Source of the DNA: an uncultured Bacteroidota bacterium
GTDB taxonomy: Bacteria > Bacteroidota > Bacteroidia > Chitinophagales > Chitinophagaceae
Assembly (NCBI GenBank): GCA_903882805.1
Contig: CAIRYK010000079.1
Span: 1-55,193, forward strand
Direction of reading: 5' to 3'
Length of the DNA stretch: 55,193 nt
The notes under the pieces were generated by a model. That model was given only the letters and a program-made list of their open reading frames with translations, ran no database searches and was not told the DNA's origin. This document shows, piece after piece, positions 51,439 to 55,193 of this stretch (position 1 is the stretch's first letter; each line of letters opens with the position of its first letter). The position numbers and the translations under genes were made by a program.

Positions 51439-52848
51439 ATGCCATTTCATAAAATATCGCCCGACGATCTTGCGTATTTCAAAACCATACTTGATGCACG
51501 CTATGTGCTTACCGACGAGGAACAACTGACGCGCTGCGCCAGCGACCAAACCGAAGACCTGCACTATATGCCCGAAGTTGCGCTGCAACCGGGCACAACC
51601 GCCGAGGTAAGCGACATAATGAGGTATTGCAATGAGCATAGCATACCTGTTACCCCCCGCGGAGCAGGCACAGGCCTGAGCGGCGGCGCACTGCCCGTAT
51701 ATGGCGGCGTGGCGCTGGACATGAAAAGGTTCAACAAAATACTGCATGTAGACAAGCGCAACTTTCAGGTAACTACCGAGCCGGGTGTAATAACACAGGA
51801 ACTACAGGAACATTTAAAGACCGAAGGACTGTTTTATCCGCCCGACCCTGCCAGTAAGGGCTCGTGCTTTATAGGCGGTAATGTGTCTGAAAACTCGGGC
51901 GGCCCAAGGGCGGTAAAGTATGGCGTGGTAAAAGACTATGTGCTGAATCTGGAAATAGTACTGCCCAATGGCGAGGTGATATGGACCGGCGCCAACGTGC
52001 TGAAAAACGCCACCGGCTACAACCTTACCCAACTGCTGGTAGGTAGCGAAGGCACGCTGGGCGTGATAACCAAAATAGTGCTGCGCCTGATACCGGCAGT
52101 GAAACACGACCTGCTGATGCTGGCGCCCTTCAGATCGGCGGCGGAAGCCTGCGCGGCGGTTAATGCAATTTTTCTGGCTGGCTACACCCCCTCGGCGCTC
52201 GAGTTTATGGAGCGCGATGCGCTGGAATGGTCTATGCGCTACACACAAAGCACGGGCATAAGCCTGCCCGACGACATAGCTGCCCACCTGCTGATTGAGG
52301 TAGACGGCAACCACATGGATGAGCTATACCGCGACGCCGAAGCCATAGCTGCCGTAGTGCAGAAATTTGATATTGGCGAGATACTTTTTGCCGACAGCCA
52401 CGAGCAGAAGCAAATGCTATGGACGCTGCGCCGCAAGGTGGGCGAGGCGGTAAAGAGCAATTCTGTATACAAAGAAGAAGATACCGTTGTGCCCCGCGCC
52501 GAACTACCCGAACTGCTGCAAATAATAAAACGTCTGGGTGCAGAATATGGCTTTAAATCGGTATGCTATGGCCATGCCGGCGATGGCAATCTGCATGTGA
52601 ACATAGTGAAAGGCGATATGAGCGACCACGACTGGAATGTGAAGCTTACAGAGGGCATACGCAAATTGTTTGCAGAGGTGGTGCGCATGGGCGGCACAAT
52701 ATCGGGCGAGCATGGTATAGGTCTTGTGCAGCGCGACTATATGGATATAGCGTTCAACGAGGTGCAAATGCAACTGATGCGGCAGATAAAGCAAGTTTTT
52801 GACCCCAAAGGCATACTTAATCCCGGTAAAATCTTAACAAATACATAA
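51439..52848 (+). CDS. FAD-linked oxidase (glycolate oxidase/D-lactate dehydrogenase type)
   Basis: 469 residues. N-terminal FAD-binding_4 domain with PRGAGTGLSGGALP and GPRAVKYGVVKDYVLNLEIV, ATGYNLTQLLVGSEGTLGVIT; C-terminal oxidase domain with YGHAGDGNLHVNI (catalytic His) and GTISGEHGIGLVQ. It oxidises a 2-hydroxy acid such as glycolate or D-lactate to the keto acid. A -7 box-like CACCTTTG ends only five bases before the ATG, so the message may be nearly leaderless. Confidence 0.93.
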   Translation: MPFHKISPDDLAYFKTILDARYVLTDEEQLTRCASDQTEDLHYMPEVALQPGTTAEVSDIMRYCNEHSIPVTPRGAGTGLSGGALPVYGGVALDMKRFNKILHVDKRNFQVTTEPGVITQELQEHLKTEGLFYPPDPASKGSCFIGGNVSENSGGPRAVKYGVVKDYVLNLEIVLPNGEVIWTGANVLKNATGYNLTQLLVGSEGTLGVITKIVLRLIPAVKHDLLMLAPFRSAAEACAAVNAIFLAGYTPSALEFMERDALEWSMRYTQSTGISLPDDIAAHLLIEVDGNHMDELYRDAEAIAAVVQKFDIGEILFADSHEQKQMLWTLRRKVGEAVKSNSVYKEEDTVVPRAELPELLQIIKRLGAEYGFKSVCYGHAGDGNLHVNIVKGDMSDHDWNVKLTEGIRKLFAEVVRMGGTISGEHGIGLVQRDYMDIAFNEVQMQLMRQIKQVFDPKGILNPGKILTNT

Positions 52849-52912
52849 ATAGACGCGATGCAGCAAATGAATATTAATTTATGTTAACTTCGTGTGGAAA
52901 AACATTTTCCCT

Positions 52913-53530
52913 ATGAGAAACATCCTGGTGGTTTTGCTGCTATGCTTAGGTTTTACGGGCGCCATGGCGCAGGAGGTGTATACGAGTTCGGGCAAGCCGG
53001 GCTACATGAAAAAAGCCAAGAAGCATAAGGGCTACGACCCCGACAGGCTGATAATAGGCGGCGGACTGAATCTGGGATTGGGTAGCGGCTACGCCAATAT
53101 TGGCGTGGCGCCGGTGGTAGGCTACCGCATAACCGATCATTTTTCGGCGGGCGTGGGCCTTGGTTACCAGTATTTCCGGGCGCCGGTGCTCACAGATCCG
53201 GTGACCAACAAAGTATATTATGCCTACCAGCATATGGTTTTTCCGAGTGTATGGACCCGCCTTTTTGTATATAAGAACTTTTTTGTAGAAGCCACCTACG
53301 AATACGATTTTATCAATAGGCGTTTTCCGCTCGACAACTACGGAATGTATAACGAAACAAAATCGAATGTTACCAACTCATGCCTGTTGCTGGGTGTAGG
53401 TGTAAAACAACCCATTGCCGGCCGCGTGTACCTGTACGGAGCCATGGTGTACGATGTGCTGCAAGGACAGTACAGCCCCTACCCCAAAAATTCGCCCGAT
53501 GTAAGATTTGGTATTATTGCGGGATTGTAA
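52913..53530 (+). CDS. Outer-membrane beta-barrel protein
   Basis: 205 residues from the ATG at 52913, with signal peptide MRNILVVLLLCLGFTGAMAQ. The mature protein has a lysine-rich linker (KKAKKHKGYDPDR) and eight or so amphipathic strands with aromatic girdles (LGYQYFRAPV, WTRLFVYKNFFVEATYEYDF), as in small OmpW/OmpA-like barrels. The C-terminus VRFGIIAGL ends in a hydrophobic residue. Function unknown. Confidence 0.7.
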   Translation: MRNILVVLLLCLGFTGAMAQEVYTSSGKPGYMKKAKKHKGYDPDRLIIGGGLNLGLGSGYANIGVAPVVGYRITDHFSAGVGLGYQYFRAPVLTDPVTNKVYYAYQHMVFPSVWTRLFVYKNFFVEATYEYDFINRRFPLDNYGMYNETKSNVTNSCLLLGVGVKQPIAGRVYLYGAMVYDVLQGQYSPYPKNSPDVRFGIIAGL

Positions 53531-53559
53531 TGGTGAGATAGTAACAATTTGGCGGATTC

Positions 53560-54258
53560 ATGATGCAACAGGAGCACACATATTGGACAGCAATTGCCGA
53601 AAAAATTGGTGCATTAAAAAGTGATGGCTCAGAGTCGGGTAGCGACCAGCAAACAAAAAAGGCATTTGAAGAAATATTGGGCGAAGAATGGATTAAAGCA
53701 ACTGTTGACCACATAGTAGCAGTAAATGAAGGTGAGCTTACTGCAATGAGTTGCTTAAGGTTGATACAATCTGAAATTGCTACTACCTACGCCTACAGTA
53801 TATACAAGAATAATTTTGGTACACCAGTTGCTATTAATGCAGTTTGGTTAATTAAGCATATTCATCATCCTACAGCACTCAATTGGGTAAATGAATTTCT
53901 TGATGATGAGAATGTTGCTGTTCCTGGGCTCGGAGTTTTAGACCAACTGTTGTGGACAAGGACAATTGAGCCCGATGAACAAGCGCTAACATTACTGCGT
54001 AAGGCCAGTACAGTGATGAATGGGTATCTTAAAGAGGATGTAGCATTTATTAGAAAATACTTAAGGGCACACACTGCAATAACCATCCGTCCCTTTCTAT
54101 GGATAAGTACATTATTTGTAAAAGCAAAAAGAGCTTTGGTATTGCCGGTAGTGTTTTGTGTTGTTGTCGCAACTTTGTTACCAATACAATATAGTAGGTT
54201 TATATCCCACCAAACCTTTTTATCGAAAAGTCCTACTGAAAAACAGAGACTTTTATAG
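53560..54258 (+). CDS. Hypothetical protein with C-terminal membrane segment
   Basis: 232 residues. The soluble part is helical and acidic (AIAEKIGALKSDGSE..., FEEILGEEWIKATVDHIVAVNEGELTAMSCLRLIQSE) and recalls HEAT-like helices. One hydrophobic stretch lies at about 192-212 (LVLPVVFCVVVATLLPI). The codon use is more A/T-rich than its neighbours. No family recognised. Confidence 0.6.
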   Translation: MMQQEHTYWTAIAEKIGALKSDGSESGSDQQTKKAFEEILGEEWIKATVDHIVAVNEGELTAMSCLRLIQSEIATTYAYSIYKNNFGTPVAINAVWLIKHIHHPTALNWVNEFLDDENVAVPGLGVLDQLLWTRTIEPDEQALTLLRKASTVMNGYLKEDVAFIRKYLRAHTAITIRPFLWISTLFVKAKRALVLPVVFCVVVATLLPIQYSRFISHQTFLSKSPTEKQRLL

Positions 54259-54464
54259 CACGAAAATGCCGACATACCCCTTTTGCGGGCTCGTATGTGT
54301 CAGGCATTGCAACCTCGGGGCGGCCACTGGTGCATACTTTAAAAATTATTTTTTCCAATTCTGAGTAATACAAGTTAGCATTCATATCGGCTTACTCAAA
54401 CACATGAACAAGTTTGTATTTTTCCTTAAAATGCAAACGAGATAACGGGTATTGCTTTGCCGGG

Positions 54465-54513
54465 CAAAAGCCCAAAAGGGCTTTAATTTGCGTAGCCCCG
54501 GGAGGTTGCTCCG
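54465..54513 (-). repeat. Triple-hairpin repeat fragment, cut at the GC junction
   Basis: AAGCCC-AAAA-GGGCTT followed by AATTTGCGTAGCC and then CCGGGAGG-TTG-CTCC matches, on the minus strand, the order seen in the repeats at 34-390 and 31858. The last palindrome should close as CTCCCGGG but instead changes to GCGACGTCGG at about 54513. Confidence 0.6.
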
Positions 54514-55193
54514 CGACGTCGGTCGTCGCGCAGAGCTCGGCGCGCTCTTCAGCGAGGTCGCGCCGGCGGCCGCGCCCGCGAAGCGCTGACGCCGTGATGC
54601 CGTCGCCGAGCCCATACGCCACCGACGCGAGGCTCCGCGACGGCACGCTCGTGCACCTCCGACCGCTGCACGCCGAGGACGAAGCCGAGTTTCTCCGCGG
54701 CTTCGCGGCGCTCTCGCGCGAGTCGCGCTACCGGCGCTTTCTCGACTCGATGCCGAAGCTGTCGCCGGAGCAGGTCACTTATCTGACGCACGTCGACGGC
54801 AAAGAGCACGTCGCCTGGGTCGCGGGCTTCTACGACGAGAGCGGCGTCGAGCACGGCGCCGCCGTCGCGCGCAGCATCCGAGAGCACGAGGACCCGACCA
54901 TCGCCGAGTTCGCCATCGCCGTCGCCGACGCGTGGCAGGGGCGTGGCGTCGGCAAGCTGCTCACCGAGAAGCTCGCGCAGGTCGTGTGGCAGGACGGTGT
55001 GCGCAAGTGGCGCGCGACGATGCTCGCCGACAACGTGCCCGTGCAGCACTGCCTCGCGAGCGTCGCCCACGAAGAGACGCGCCACGTCGAAGACCGCGGC
55101 GCCATCGAGGTCGTGTACCGACTCCACGCGCCGCGCCCAGCGCCCTGACGCTCCTCCGCCCGCAGGCGCGGGCGCTCAGTAGCCGTCAGGCGT
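54511..55193. other. GC-rich segment, probable chimeric contig end
   Basis: Base composition jumps to roughly 70% GC (by eye) and codons shift to C/G at third positions, unlike the ~40-48% of the rest. Contains a single GNAT gene and no Bacteroidota feature. The join falls inside a repeat palindrome. The stretch 54259-54510 before it has no gene. Confidence 0.75.
54597..55148 (+). CDS. GNAT family N-acetyltransferase (foreign composition)
   Basis: 183 residues from the ATG at 54597. It reads like a high-GC bacterial GNAT of the Pat type: RDGTLVHLRPLHAEDEAEFLRGF, LSRESRYRRFLDSMPKLSPEQ, and the acetyl-CoA loop AVADAWQGRGVGKLLTEKL. Acetyl-CoA-dependent transfer to an amine or protein lysine is expected; the substrate is unknown. 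An ORF running from 54414 into this gene crosses the composition break and is an artefact of the join. It is more likely from an actinobacterial or deltaproteobacterial genome than from this organism. Confidence 0.8.
   Translation: MPSPSPYATDARLRDGTLVHLRPLHAEDEAEFLRGFAALSRESRYRRFLDSMPKLSPEQVTYLTHVDGKEHVAWVAGFYDESGVEHGAAVARSIREHEDPTIAEFAIAVADAWQGRGVGKLLTEKLAQVVWQDGVRKWRATMLADNVPVQHCLASVAHEETRHVEDRGAIEVVYRLHAPRPAP

Noticed and set aside
54414-54596. Upstream extension of the GNAT ORF
   Set aside because: It crosses the composition break and reads Ser/Arg-rich junk; the ATG at 54597 begins the real domain.

Overview
The window reads as a contig from a member of the Bacteroidota, most likely Chitinophagales-like. 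The evidence is several secreted proteins with C-terminal type IX secretion (T9SS) sorting domains, a TonB-receptor-like barrel followed by a GLPGLI protein, BlaI/BlaR1-type and WYL regulators, A/T-rich spacers with TAnnTTTG-type -7 boxes, and weak ribosome binding sites. The last ~680 bases (from about 54511) are abruptly GC-rich and encode a GNAT acetyltransferase of a different codon style, so the right end is probably a chimeric join or, less likely, a transfer.

Layout. 1-480: tandem 187-bp hairpin repeats. 520-3741: two paralogous T9SS cargo genes, a secreted thioredoxin-fold protein and ubiX. 4406-16786: a one-strand phage-derived cluster with head protease/scaffold, major capsid protein, small membrane protein, contractile sheath, tube, chaperone pair, short tape measure, DUF6046-like protein, hub, spike, gp25-like wedge, LysM-like protein, J-like and I-like baseplate proteins and a fiber. 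There is no terminase, portal, integrase or lysis gene between the flanking host genes. 16783-19394: mreBCD on the minus strand. 19840-29277: carB, then three T9SS cargo proteins, two of which share a C-terminal module. 29363-32792: PLP-fold transferase-like protein, HxlR regulator with a divergent SnoaL-like protein, dispersed repeats, and a small conserved protein. 33059-38869: MoxR ATPase, histidine kinase, outer-membrane barrel and GLPGLI protein. 39138-41000: blaI-blaR1 operon with two tandem palindromic operators; the BlaR1-like protein is fused to an N-acetylmuramoyl-L-alanine amidase. 41190-42958: MFS transporter and a lipoprotein with an apparent one-base slip at its start.

43113-48016 is the most interesting functional unit: a WYL-family regulator, divergent from a Ro60/Rsr (TROVE + vWA) protein, then about 600 nt holding four tandem Y-RNA-like RNAs, then the RNA ligase RtcB. 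Three of the Y RNAs carry tRNA-mimicking modules, read as circularly permuted tRNAs whose acceptor stem is sealed by a tetraloop (UUCG, GAAA or UCAU). Their outer stem, with a conserved GYCGUA internal loop, would bind Ro60. The first RNA carries a different three-helix module. This is the Ro60-Y RNA-Rtc RNA-repair arrangement known from other bacteria, here with an expanded RNA array and a WYL protein in place of RtcR.

48201-54258: ordinary accessory and housekeeping genes (thioredoxin-fold protein, GDP-mannose synthesis, NifU-type Fe-S protein, FAD-linked oxidase, outer-membrane protein, hypotheticals).

All calls come from reading the sequence and remembered family motifs; no database search was run.
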